Source: an uncultured Fulvivirga sp. (GTDB taxonomy: Bacteria; Bacteroidota; Bacteroidia; Cytophagales; Cyclobacteriaceae). From it: a stretch of 64,000 nt of DNA. The position numbers and the translations under genes are program-made. Location: assembly GCA_947500555.1 (NCBI GenBank), contig CANMSE010000006.1:130388-194387 (forward strand), given 5' to 3'. The first letter of the stretch is position 1. Each line of letters opens with the position of its first letter. Under the pieces are notes generated by a model. The model was not told the origin of the DNA. It ran no database searches and saw nothing but the letters and a program-made list of their open reading frames with translations. Positions 25,303 through 33,816 of the stretch are shown piece by piece.

Positions 25303-25830
25303 TTATCTTCTGTCTTTATCTTCTGTCTGATCATCATCGGAGGGTATATCATAAGCTACGGTTATACCCCGATATTTATCCTGATGTTCATAGTCTTTTC
25401 TCAATGGAAAGCCTTCCCAATCTGCTGTTAATAAAATCCGCCTCAAATCCGGATGGTCTGTAAATTGGATGCCGTACATATCATAGGTTTCTCTCTCCAG
25501 CCAATCTGCCGTTTTCCAAATACCAGTTACAGAAGGGATCTCTGCCTTTTCTCGATCCAACTTCACTTTTATCATCAAATGATGATCATAAGGAATGGAA
25601 TAAAGGTTATAAACGACTTCCATGGAACCAGCTTCCACTCCATTGTCAACACCCGAAATACAACTCAGCATATCAAAGTAGAGTTGATCATTTGTATGCA
25701 AAAAATTAAAACAGGCTAAAACATCCTTAGCAGAAATCTCTATACTCATCGGGTTGGATGTCTCATCAGTACTGATTATCACCTCTCCCAACTCATCCTT
25801 GATATGGCTTACTATTGGTTCGAATTCCAT
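25303..25830 (-). CDS. nuoC: NADH-quinone oxidoreductase subunit C
   Basis: 30-kDa-type peripheral-arm subunit of complex I. The 175-residue protein contains YNLYSIPYDHHLMIKVKL, the signature ERETYDMYGIQFTDHPDLRRILLTADWEGFPLRKDY at about 110-145, and a charged C-terminus. nuoB ends exactly where nuoC begins, and nuoD starts 3 bp after it, so translation is likely coupled. It is separate from NuoD, not fused as in some proteobacteria. Confidence 0.96.
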   Translation of the reverse strand: MEFEPIVSHIKDELGEVIISTDETSNPMSIEISAKDVLACFNFLHTNDQLYFDMLSCISGVDNGVEAGSMEVVYNLYSIPYDHHLMIKVKLDREKAEIPSVTGIWKTADWLERETYDMYGIQFTDHPDLRRILLTADWEGFPLRKDYEHQDKYRGITVAYDIPSDDDQTEDKDRR

Positions 25831-26343
25831 CTATTTGGCCATTAATTTTTGTAATGCCTTCGGAGCCATCAATGACTCACCTCTTATTTTCTCTTGTAAT
25901 TTCAACAACCCTCCAATCAACGCTTCGGGCCTTGGGGGACATCCTGGCACATAGACATCTACAGGTACAATTCGGTCTACCCCTTTCACCACATGATAGC
26001 CATGCTCCCAATAAGGACCTCCACAGTTAGAGCATGAGCCCATAGAGATGACATAGCGAGGTTCAGCCATTTGTTCATAGAGTCTTCTTATTCTATCTGC
26101 CATCTTGAAGGTTACTGTTCCAGCTACTATCATGACATCTGCCTGTCGCGGAGATGCTCTTGCCAGTATGCCAAATCGATCTAAATCATACGCAGATGTT
26201 CCAGCACTCATAAACTCAATAGCGCAGCAGGCAATACCGAACGTCATCGGAAACATCGATGACAATCGTGCCCAATTGATCAGATCGTCCACCTTTGTGA
26301 CGATCACTCCTCCACTATTAAATTCCTTATCGAGTAGACCCAT
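25831..26343 (-). CDS. nuoB: NADH-quinone oxidoreductase subunit B
   Basis: Carries the terminal 4Fe-4S cluster N2 that reduces quinone in complex I. The 170-residue protein has the ligand cysteines: CC in FGIACCAIEFM, SMGSCSNCGGPYW and YVPGCPPRPEALIGGLL, all expected for N2. Also present are ARASPRQADVMIVAG and FKMADRIRRLYEQM. Lies 22 bp after nuoA and abuts nuoC. Confidence 0.97.
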   Translation of the reverse strand: MGLLDKEFNSGGVIVTKVDDLINWARLSSMFPMTFGIACCAIEFMSAGTSAYDLDRFGILARASPRQADVMIVAGTVTFKMADRIRRLYEQMAEPRYVISMGSCSNCGGPYWEHGYHVVKGVDRIVPVDVYVPGCPPRPEALIGGLLKLQEKIRGESLMAPKALQKLMAK

Positions 26344-26365
26344 TGATTAGTATTGAAACTAGCAG

Positions 26366-26833
26366 TTAGATTTTAGTGTATTTACGATTGACTTCCTCAT
26401 AAAAGTTTGATGGAACTGGTGATTTGTAATCACTTTTAATTGCATCAGGTTTTGGCCAGTCCAAATGTCCTTTTTTCCAAACATATGCCAGTCCCAAACC
26501 AAGTATGCCAACAAACACAAACATCTCCGTTAAAGAGAACCAACCCCAAAGACCATTGGTGGCGTCTATCATTTCTTTATTCCCGAAAACTGTGGCCCAG
26601 GGAAACAGGAAAACAATCTCTACTTCAAACAAAAGGAAGATCAGCGCAATGACATAAAATTTGGTATTCACGCGGCCTCTAGCTTCTCCTACTGGTACTT
26701 CACCACTTTCATAGTTGGCTAGTTTCTCAGCATTTGGGCGCTTTGGGCGAATAAGCCATGAAGTGAACAGTCCCCCAAGTACAAAGGCCAATCCGACAAA
26801 AAGAAAAATGACTACTTCAGTATACGCTGACAT
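26366..26833 (-). CDS. nuoA: NADH-quinone oxidoreductase subunit A
   Basis: Small membrane subunit of complex I with three membrane helices. The 155-residue protein shows YESGEVPVGEARGRVNTKFYVIALIFLLFEVEIVFLFPW, the NuoA signature in which the Glu of FEVE is conserved. ATG 26833 is preferred over a TTG at 26851 because a TATATTTG promoter lies between them and homologues start close to the first helix. First gene of nuoABCD-nnr; nuoE-N are not in this window downstream, so the complex I genes are split. Confidence 0.94.
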   Translation of the reverse strand: MSAYTEVVIFLFVGLAFVLGGLFTSWLIRPKRPNAEKLANYESGEVPVGEARGRVNTKFYVIALIFLLFEVEIVFLFPWATVFGNKEMIDATNGLWGWFSLTEMFVFVGILGLGLAYVWKKGHLDWPKPDAIKSDYKSPVPSNFYEEVNRKYTKI

Positions 26834-26838
26834 ATCAC

Positions 26839-26846
26839 CAAATATA
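26839..26846 (-). promoter_or_regulatory. Putative promoter of the nuoABCD-nnr operon
   Basis: The minus strand reads TATATTTG, an exact TAnnTTTG match, six bases before the nuoA ATG at 26833. Transcription would begin at or next to the start codon, giving a leaderless message. No clear -33 TTG at the ideal distance; it helps decide the nuoA start. Confidence 0.5.
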
Positions 26847-26890
26847 GGCAATAAGCTTTCTACCTCTAGCCATTGGATTAAGCTATTTAT

Positions 26891-27117
26891 AAACCTGAGT
26901 TCGATTAATAAAAACTAGTGTCATGCCGGAAAATAAAGGTTTACATTTTAAAAACCTTTATTTATCCGGTATCTCAAAACCGATGATGAGATTACGGATA
27001 ATTATTCTTCATTTTTAGAAAAAGAAATGAAGAAAATTTCCGCAATAGCCTGCCCCGCACTTGGTTGCGGGGACGTTCTAATGGATGTTTTAGTATTAGT
27101 TTCTATTAATTAAGGTT
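26891..27117. mobile_element. MITE-like structured repeat, copy B
   Basis: Related to 520-797 over its whole length. It begins AAACCTGAGTTCGATTAATA and ends with a shortened TATTAATTAAGGTTA, so the right terminal repeat has lost about 5 bp. Shared blocks include TCATGCCGGAAAATAAAGG, the TTCTTCATTT/AAATGAAGAA stem and a hairpin CCCCGCACTTGGTTGCGGGG, here perfectly paired. The central hairpin is shorter than in copy A (TATCC...GGATA closing pair only). It fills most of the 388-bp gap between nuoA and dps. Confidence 0.75.
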
Positions 27118-27220
27118 AGATTATAAGTAAATTCTATGGCTATATAATAACAATCAATTTCATTTATGAACTCTGATATTTTAACAGTGTTATCTATGCA
27201 TAACCATTAAAATAACAACC

Positions 27221-27661
27221 ATGAACAATCAAGAAACTATTAATAAACTGAACGTACTTTTAGCCGATTATCAAATTTTTTATCAGAATTTGAGAGGCTT
27301 TCACTGGAACATACAGGGCAGGTTATTTTTCGAATTACATGCCAAGTTTGAAGAACTGTACACTGATGCAGCAGTGAAAATTGATGACGTTGCAGAGCGT
27401 ATTTTAACTATTGAGGGTTTGCCTTTACATACTTTTGAAGATTATGTAGCCACCTCAACCATACCAGTAACTAAAAATGTCCATGATGGTGAGACAGCAG
27501 TCCGTACCATCGCTGATAATTTAAAAGAGCTACTAGGTCTCGAAAAAGAGATTAAAGAACTGGCGGTTGAAAAAGGTGACGGAGGTACTGAAGACTTAAT
27601 GTCTGACTTTATCGATGAGCAAGAAAAGACCTTGTGGATGATGAAGGCGTGGCTTAAATAG
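27221..27661 (+). CDS. dps: Dps family ferritin-like DNA protection protein
   Basis: Forms a 12-mer that oxidises and stores iron and protects DNA in starvation or oxidative stress. The 146-residue four-helix protein has LADYQIFYQNLRGFHWNIQG (ferroxidase His), FFELHAKFEELYTDAAVKIDDVAERIL (His/Asp/Glu ligands of the inter-subunit site) and a DEQEKTLWMMKAWL C-terminal helix. The N-terminal tail is short without Lys-rich DNA-binding extension. No clear promoter was recognised in the 100 bp after the repeat. Confidence 0.93.
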   Translation: MNNQETINKLNVLLADYQIFYQNLRGFHWNIQGRLFFELHAKFEELYTDAAVKIDDVAERILTIEGLPLHTFEDYVATSTIPVTKNVHDGETAVRTIADNLKELLGLEKEIKELAVEKGDGGTEDLMSDFIDEQEKTLWMMKAWLK

Positions 27662-28463
27662 AGCTGCGAGTTTTGAGGTAAGAGCTTCGAGTAAGTACAT
27701 CTTTCCCTAGTCCGTCATTCCTGCGCAGGCAGGAATCTCTATAATAATTCATACAATATCTTCTTGGAGATTCCTGACTTCCGCTGCGCTGCATCAGGAA
27801 TGACGATCCAGGTTAATTCCGTGAAATACACACATCAAAATCCACGGTGTTAACTACTACATTCATGGCAAAGATTTCTTCACTACGTAACGAATCCGAT
27901 AGCTATCGGATGACGGTACATAGGGGGAGTTCAGGGAAACATAGTTAGAAGTCATCCCGCAGGGATCTTAGCCCCAAAGAAAAGTTTCAATGCTGCATAT
28001 GTTTTTACTTTAAATTAACGTATAGACTCTTCGGGCTACGCCCTCAGAGTGACGCACGGATTGAGACTAGAGCGTCACTCTGAAGTTTAAAAACCCGAAG
28101 AGTCTCAAAACCTCGTCATTGCAATCCGCAAGGTTGTGGAAAATAGATTATTATTGAGCTGCCCATCGAGATTCCTGACTTCCGCTGCACTGCATCAGGA
28201 ATGACGATCGAGGTTAATGTGGAAAACACATCACAAACTAACGATGCTAATCTTTACTATGTGGCAAAGATTTCTCCACTACATTACGAATCCGATAGCT
28301 ATCGGATGACGGTACTTGGGGAGTTCAGACATTAAAGGCTCGAGAGTCATTCCGTTATGAATCTTAGCCGTCAAAGAGCTCAGAAAGATTAGATATTTTC
28401 CGATAGTTATCGTAAAACGATTTTTCTAATAACTAAATATACTTATCAGTTATCTTTGGATTA
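27662..28463. repeat. 800-bp gene-free region of direct and inverted repeats
   Basis: Two diverged direct repeats lie at 27767-27934 and 28168-28328; both read GAGATTCCTGACTTCCGCTG, a GCATCAGGAATGACGATC block, GGCAAAGATTTCT, then CGAATCCGATAGCTATCGGA, itself palindromic, and GGGGAGTTCAG. Between them is an inverted repeat of about 13 bp per arm at 28022-28106 (TAGACTCTTCGGG with CCCGAAGAGTCT). A third small GC hairpin, CATTCCTGCGCAGGCAGGAATC, lies at 27715-27737. No open frame of interest exists. This is an accumulation of REP-like elements, possibly a genome rearrangement or insertion hotspot. Confidence 0.7.
28451..28458 (+). promoter_or_regulatory. Putative -7 promoter element TATCTTTG
   Basis: An exact TAnnTTTG match, five bases before the ATG of the following membrane-protein gene, implying leaderless transcription. 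A matching -33 TTG is not obvious. Confidence 0.5.
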
Positions 28464-29348
28464 ATGAAGAACAAGTTAAAAGACTATTTTGAACCACAAG
28501 CAATACTATTAGTAATATTAGCATTGACTATTGTTACTGGCATCTATTTTATTTACGTCTGGCACCTTAAATCCTCTTATTACATGGAGTTTGAACCAGC
28601 AGAACCGAATTTCAGTGCAATATTTACCATTGTATTTGCATCTGTAGGTTCAATAGTAGCTTTAAGTAATTTCATCACCAATCGTAAAAGGTTTACTAGA
28701 GAGACCAATATAAACACAAAAGAACTTATTAATCACAAAATATCAAGGCTAATTGACGCCCCACCAACCATTAGAATCTTATCCTTTAAAGCAGTGATCC
28801 AGTTAACAATGAATCACACTTATTTCCAACAGTTATTATGGCAAGATCAAATTAAAGGTGACACTGATGCTTTTGAACACGTTGATGCGGTCAACAAATT
28901 GCAATCATTGAGTTCATTTCACGAATTTTCAAACAAAAGAGTTGATATTTACTCACAATTGGAGGAATTAGTTAATAAACAACCCTCCCTAAAAAAGCTC
29001 CTTTCAGAATTAGGTGACTCATTAATATATAAGTTTAACCTTGATGAATATATAAGAAGTAGAATTGAAATTCTGAAACAGATTTTTGAAGAATATAAAT
29101 TGGGGAATTTAGATCATGAGAATGCCAAACTGATCATTGATGATGTCTTCGATGATTACTTTGATAAAAATTTATCTTTTTATTTCAATACCTGTATTTG
29201 GATAATAGATGCTACCATAGTAGGCACTCATCTAAATAATGAAGCTACTTTAAATAATGTCTATCTATTAAAAAATAAAAAGTTGTTGACTGAAATTTCT
29301 CAAACATTTAATATTCAAATTTTTTCTGTGCTTGGTGAGTTAATTTGA
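28464..29348 (+). CDS. Membrane-anchored protein of unknown function
   Basis: A 294-residue protein with two N-terminal membrane helices (about 13-32 and 48-66) joined by a short tyrosine-rich loop, then a cytosolic domain of about 220 residues that is largely helical and acidic (for example LIIDDVFDDYFDKNLSFYFN). No catalytic motif or known fold is recognised. It has its own promoter-like element and lies alone between a repeat array and the convergent yifB. Such orphan two-helix proteins next to repeats are often accessory genes; no function is assigned. Confidence 0.65.
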   Translation: MKNKLKDYFEPQAILLVILALTIVTGIYFIYVWHLKSSYYMEFEPAEPNFSAIFTIVFASVGSIVALSNFITNRKRFTRETNINTKELINHKISRLIDAPPTIRILSFKAVIQLTMNHTYFQQLLWQDQIKGDTDAFEHVDAVNKLQSLSSFHEFSNKRVDIYSQLEELVNKQPSLKKLLSELGDSLIYKFNLDEYIRSRIEILKQIFEEYKLGNLDHENAKLIIDDVFDDYFDKNLSFYFNTCIWIIDATIVGTHLNNEATLNNVYLLKNKKLLTEISQTFNIQIFSVLGELI

Positions 29349-29403
29349 AGAATCTTAGTGTTTTAAGGCCTATATGTATGTGAAGTATTAATATAGAGAA
29401 TCT

Positions 29404-30942
29404 TTACCCCGCCCAACCTTCTCTATCCAGACTTCTGTATTGAATAGCTTCAGCCAAATGCTCAATTTGTATTTCTTCCGTTCCAGCCAGGTCGGCTATA
29501 GTACGAGAGACTTTGAGAATACGGTCATAAGCGCGGGCAGATAAACCCAGCTTTTCCATTGCTGTTTTGAGTAATGTTTTACCAGCTTCGTTGATCTCGC
29601 AAACATCTTTTAGCATTTGAGAAGGCATCATGGCATTGCAATGAACTGCCTCCACTTTATCGAATCGCTTGATCTGTCGATCTCTAGCCACAATTACACG
29701 CTCACGAATTTCATCACTGTTTTCGGTTTTACGATTGGCCGTCATTTCGTCAAATGAAACGGGAGTTACTTCTACATGCAGATCAATACGGTCTAGCAAT
29801 GGTCCGCTAATTTTACTTAAATAGCGTTGTACAATTCCCGGCCCACAAACACACTCCTTTTCGGGATGGTTGTAATACCCACAGGGACAAGGGTTCATGC
29901 TTGCAATCAGCATAAAGTTAGCCGGATAGTCCAGCGAAACCTTTGCACGAGAAATAGTTACTTTCCGATCTTCCATCGGCTGGCGCATCACTTCTAATAC
30001 GGTGCGCTTGAACTCTGGTAGTTCATCTAAAAAAAGCACCCCATTATGCGCTAAGGATATTTCACCGGGTTGTGGATTACCTCCTCCACCAACTAACGCC
30101 ACATCACTTATCGTATGATGCGGGGAACGGTAGGGACGAGTAGCAATTAACGAAGCATCTTCACCAAGTCTACCAGCTACAGAATGTATTTTGGTTGTTT
30201 CCAGTGCTTCCAGTAACGATAAAGGTGGTAGAATTGACGCCAGCCTTTTAGCCAACATAGTTTTACCAGCTCCGGGAGGGCCTATCATTATCGCATTATG
30301 ACCACCGGCCGCAGCTATTTCCATAGCACGCTTTATATTTTCCTGTCCCTGTACATCCTTAAAATCAGCACTATAGCTGTTGACCTCGGTAATGAAAATG
30401 TCTCTAGTATCAATATCCAATGGCTTGATTTCCAATTTGCCTTCGAAAAAATCGATGGCCTCAGAAATATTCTCTACACCTATCACTTCCAAATCATTAA
30501 CAATAGCAGCCTCTTTGGCATTCTCCTTTGGAAGCACAAACCCTTTGAACTTATTCTTTCGCGCTTCGATAGCAATGGGCAAAACTCCTTTGATAGGTCG
30601 AAGTACTCCATCCAAAGCGAGCTCACCCATAATCAAATATTCCTCGATTTTGTCCGCTTGAATTTGTCCTGAAGCTTTTAAGATTCCCAAGGCAATAGGA
30701 AGGTCATAAGCACTACCTTCTTTTCTGATATCTGCAGGAGCGAGGTTAACCACTACTTTTTGCCGTGGCATGTTGTAGCCGTGTACTTTGATGGCAGACT
30801 CCACACGATGTTCACTTTCTTTCACCGCGCTATCGGGCAGGCCACTCATGAAAAATTTCAGTCCCTGACCAACGTTTACTTCTATGGTGATAATGCGAGC
30901 ATCAACACCGTATACTGCCGCACCAAAGGATTTCGAAAGCAT
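29404..30942 (-). CDS. comM: YifB/ComM family AAA+ ATPase (Mg-chelatase-like)
   Basis: Members help branch migration during natural transformation (ComM in Vibrio) and are otherwise called YifB. The 512-residue protein has an N-terminal Lon-like fold domain (1-180; GAAVYGVDARIITIEV, LGILKASGQI), Walker A GPPGAGKT at 221-228, Walker B FLDELPEF, sensor ASMNPCPCGYY with a Cys-rich zinc-like site (CPCGYYNHPEKECVCG), and the Mg-chelatase C-terminal domain (LLDRIDLHVEV, RAYDRILKVSRTIADL). Precedes gmhA in reverse order on the same strand with only a 3-bp gap. Confidence 0.92.
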   Translation of the reverse strand: MLSKSFGAAVYGVDARIITIEVNVGQGLKFFMSGLPDSAVKESEHRVESAIKVHGYNMPRQKVVVNLAPADIRKEGSAYDLPIALGILKASGQIQADKIEEYLIMGELALDGVLRPIKGVLPIAIEARKNKFKGFVLPKENAKEAAIVNDLEVIGVENISEAIDFFEGKLEIKPLDIDTRDIFITEVNSYSADFKDVQGQENIKRAMEIAAAGGHNAIMIGPPGAGKTMLAKRLASILPPLSLLEALETTKIHSVAGRLGEDASLIATRPYRSPHHTISDVALVGGGGNPQPGEISLAHNGVLFLDELPEFKRTVLEVMRQPMEDRKVTISRAKVSLDYPANFMLIASMNPCPCGYYNHPEKECVCGPGIVQRYLSKISGPLLDRIDLHVEVTPVSFDEMTANRKTENSDEIRERVIVARDRQIKRFDKVEAVHCNAMMPSQMLKDVCEINEAGKTLLKTAMEKLGLSARAYDRILKVSRTIADLAGTEEIQIEHLAEAIQYRSLDREGWAG

Positions 30943-30945
30943 CTG

Positions 30946-31521
30946 TTAAATTAATTTCTCAACTAAGAGAATGAGGATATGAATGACTTTGATATGCACT
31001 TCCTGAACTCTGTCGGCATAACCAAAATGGGGAACACGAATCTCTACATCGGCCATTCCTTCCATTTTACCACCTCCATTTCCCGTTAAGGCAATCACCT
31101 TAGCACCATTCTTTTTAGCCGCCTCAATAGCATGGATTACATTTTTAGAATTGCCACTGGTACTTATTGCTAGCAGCACGTCATTTTCATGTGCCATGGC
31201 CTCAACAAAACGTGAGAACACGAACTCAAACCCATAATCATTTCCCACGCATGACATATAGCTCGGGTCAGAAATAGCAATGGCTGGTAAGGGATTTCTA
31301 TTTTCTCTAAAGCGTCCGGTAAGTTCTTCAGCAAAATGCATTGCATCACAGTGAGAACCGCCATTTCCACAAGAAATAGCTTTGCCTCCATTGTTCATAC
31401 TATCAGCCAATAGTTGTGCGGCCGCTTCTACACTTTTTAAGCATTCTTCATCAGCCACGAACTTTGCTAATACATCTGTGGCTTGAAGTAGCTCTTGTTT
31501 GATAATGAGCTGTTTATCCAT
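30946..31521 (-). CDS. gmhA: Phosphoheptose isomerase
   Basis: Converts sedoheptulose 7-phosphate to D-glycero-D-manno-heptose 7-phosphate, the first step of LPS heptose synthesis; a SIS-domain enzyme. The 191-residue protein shows CGNGGSHCDAMHFAEELTGRF (phosphate-binding SIS loop and conserved Glu), ISTSGNSKNV, and a C-terminal EVHIKVIHILILLVE with His/Glu metal ligands. It is followed 3 bp later by yifB and preceded by a small membrane protein. Confidence 0.9.
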   Translation of the reverse strand: MDKQLIIKQELLQATDVLAKFVADEECLKSVEAAAQLLADSMNNGGKAISCGNGGSHCDAMHFAEELTGRFRENRNPLPAIAISDPSYMSCVGNDYGFEFVFSRFVEAMAHENDVLLAISTSGNSKNVIHAIEAAKKNGAKVIALTGNGGGKMEGMADVEIRVPHFGYADRVQEVHIKVIHILILLVEKLI

Positions 31522-31533
31522 ACTTGTGTGTAA

Positions 31534-31899
31534 TTAGTCTTCCCCCCTGTTGTGATCCTTATCCTCTTCCTCGGCAGCAGGTGCTGGAGTTGGAGCTGGA
31601 GCAGTGGTTTTAGACGCTTCCTGCAGGTCAAACATCTTAGCCTTTAATGAATTCACTTCTGATTGGAGCGCAGTTATTTCCTTTTCACTACTGCGTTTAT
31701 CAAGTCCAGCTACCAATACGTTGATAAAAAACAATATCAAGCCGATAGCAGATACATAAACCATCATTGACATTTTACCCCTTAGCCAGAGCAAAAACTC
31801 AAAGTCTTCTGAGCGATAGTTAACGTAAATAGAAACCACTAAAAGGGCTATGTGAAACAGGAAGTAGACAATAAAAAATATTGATTTCGGTTTTTTCAT
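31534..31899 (-). CDS. Small membrane protein with coiled coil
   Basis: A 121-residue protein with two membrane helices (about 6-24 and 43-63), then a short coiled coil (KEITALQSEVNSLKAKMFDLQE) and a low-complexity tail of Ala/Pro/Thr ending in Glu/Asp residues. The layout resembles small envelope-stress or LPS-linked proteins, but I recognise no family. Between the ABC exporter and gmhA on the same strand. Confidence 0.7.
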   Translation of the reverse strand: MKKPKSIFFIVYFLFHIALLVVSIYVNYRSEDFEFLLWLRGKMSMMVYVSAIGLILFFINVLVAGLDKRSSEKEITALQSEVNSLKAKMFDLQEASKTTAPAPTPAPAAEEEDKDHNRGED

Positions 31900-31957
31900 G
31901 AGTGTTGTTATTAGCCCTTGACTGACTGTTGCATAAAAATAAAGCTACAAAAATTAA

Positions 31958-33784
31958 CTAAGTATTTTGCATGGCACTAAGTTTTTTGTAAACACCGCCT
32001 TTTGCCAACAATTCTTCATGGCCTCCACGCTCTATTATTTCACCACTTTGGATAACTACAATTTCATCAGCATGCTGTATAGTACTTAATCGATGAGCTA
32101 TAACCACTGACGTTCTGTTCTTCATCAAATTTGATAAAGCTTCTTGAACCAACTTTTCAGACTCCGAATCTAAAGCCGAGGTGGCTTCATCCAATATCAA
32201 TATTGGAGGGTTTTTAAGAATAGCTCTTGCAATACTCAATCGCTGGCGTTGTCCTCCGGAAAGCTTTAATCCACGCTCACCGATATTAGTTTCATAACCA
32301 TTTTCTAATTCCACAATGAAATTGTGAGCGTTGGCAATTTTGGCCGCATTGATAACATCTTCTTCTTTTGCATCAACAATACCAAAGGCAATGTTATTGA
32401 AAACAGAATCATTAAAGAGGATAGATTCCTGTGTAACAATACCTAGTTGCTGACGAAGAGAATCAATATCACATTCTTTAAGAGAGTGACCATCAATTTT
32501 AATATCGCCACCTGTAACATCGTAAAACCTTGGAATCAAATCGGCCAATGTTGATTTACCCCCTCCGGAAGAGCCTACCAAAGCTACCGTAGTTCCTTTC
32601 TTGATAGTTAGGTTAATGTCTTTGAGTACTCTCTGATCCTGATTATAAGCGAAACTGACATTCTCAAAACTAATTTGATCATTAAAGCCCTTAAGTATCT
32701 TAGCATTTGAAGCATTTATAATTTCAGGTACATTGTCAATAACACTGAAGATGCGCTCACCTGACGCTATTCCCTTTTGCAATCCTGAAACACCCTGTGC
32801 GAAAGATTTAGCAGGAGAAATGATTTGAGAAAATATTATGAGATAAGCAATAAACTCTCCTGCGCTTAATTCAGATTGATTATCAAGTACCAGCGAACCT
32901 CCGACATACAATATCATCGCAACAATGGTGATCCCCAAAAATTCTGAAATCGGAGAGCCTAATTCCTTCCTGTAAGAGTAAGATAAATTGACTCTTCTAT
33001 AAAAACTGGTTTCTGTATCTATCTTATTCTGAATGTAGCCTCTTGCATTAAATGCTTTAATTATACGCATGCCTCCTAAAGTTTCATCAAGAATGTTAAC
33101 AATACGCCCCAGCGATTCCTGACTTTGCACCGCCTTCCTTTTCAATCTCCTGACAATGTACCCTAATGCTCCGCCAGCAGTAGGCAGCAATAGCAAAGTG
33201 AAGAAAGTAAGTTTGTAAGATATACTGAAGAGCGCAATAAAATAGATAATAATAGTGGCCGGCTCTCTAAATAGTGCTTTTGGCCCATTAAGTAGTGAGA
33301 CTTCTACTTCCTGAACATCATTAGTAACTCGGGATATTAAATCACCTTTTCGCTCATTGCTAAAAAACCCAAGATGCATGCGAGATACTCTATTGAATAC
33401 ATCCATACGCAGAAACTTTACTACATCGAGTCTCACTCTTGCCACTATTATCGCAGACAAGTACCGGAAAACATTGGTAAGCAGAACGGATACTAAAACA
33501 ACCAGGCAAACGAAAACCAAAGCAGATTTCTCGCCATGCTGTTCGATGATCGAATTGAATTGATAATAAAAAGAGTCTACTATATAAGTAGTACTAACAC
33601 TAAAATTTTCAGGTTTTTCGTATACTTTGTTATCCTCAATTTTGAAAAGGACATTGAGCAAAGGAGCAATTAATGCCAGGTTAAAAACACTAAAAATAAC
33701 GCTTAAAAGAACGAAAATGATGTATTGAGGCACAAAAAGCCTCAGTTTTTTCGCGTAGCTGAATACTCTAAAAAATACTTTCAT
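31958..33784 (-). CDS. ABC transporter, MsbA-like (fused permease and ATPase)
   Basis: A 608-residue half-size exporter that would dimerise in the inner membrane. Six membrane helices lie in residues 1-330 (LFVPQYIIFVLLSVIFSVFNLALIAPLL and others); the nucleotide-binding domain follows, with Walker A VGSSGGGKSTL near 395, Q-loop VTQESILFND, signature LSGGQRQR and Walker B ILILDEATSALD, ending with the H-loop AHRLSTIQHAD. The closest bacterial relatives are MsbA-type lipid A flippases. Its location next to gmhA supports LPS transport, but drug export cannot be excluded from sequence alone. Confidence 0.88.
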   Translation of the reverse strand: MKVFFRVFSYAKKLRLFVPQYIIFVLLSVIFSVFNLALIAPLLNVLFKIEDNKVYEKPENFSVSTTYIVDSFYYQFNSIIEQHGEKSALVFVCLVVLVSVLLTNVFRYLSAIIVARVRLDVVKFLRMDVFNRVSRMHLGFFSNERKGDLISRVTNDVQEVEVSLLNGPKALFREPATIIIYFIALFSISYKLTFFTLLLLPTAGGALGYIVRRLKRKAVQSQESLGRIVNILDETLGGMRIIKAFNARGYIQNKIDTETSFYRRVNLSYSYRKELGSPISEFLGITIVAMILYVGGSLVLDNQSELSAGEFIAYLIIFSQIISPAKSFAQGVSGLQKGIASGERIFSVIDNVPEIINASNAKILKGFNDQISFENVSFAYNQDQRVLKDINLTIKKGTTVALVGSSGGGKSTLADLIPRFYDVTGGDIKIDGHSLKECDIDSLRQQLGIVTQESILFNDSVFNNIAFGIVDAKEEDVINAAKIANAHNFIVELENGYETNIGERGLKLSGGQRQRLSIARAILKNPPILILDEATSALDSESEKLVQEALSNLMKNRTSVVIAHRLSTIQHADEIVVIQSGEIIERGGHEELLAKGGVYKKLSAMQNT

Positions 33785-33816
33785 AAGATGCTGGATGCAA
33801 AGAAGCGCATATTTGA

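Noticed and set aside
27662..28463. CRISPR array
   Set aside because: The repeats are long, diverged and irregularly spaced; there are no short identical repeats with unique spacers and no cas genes.
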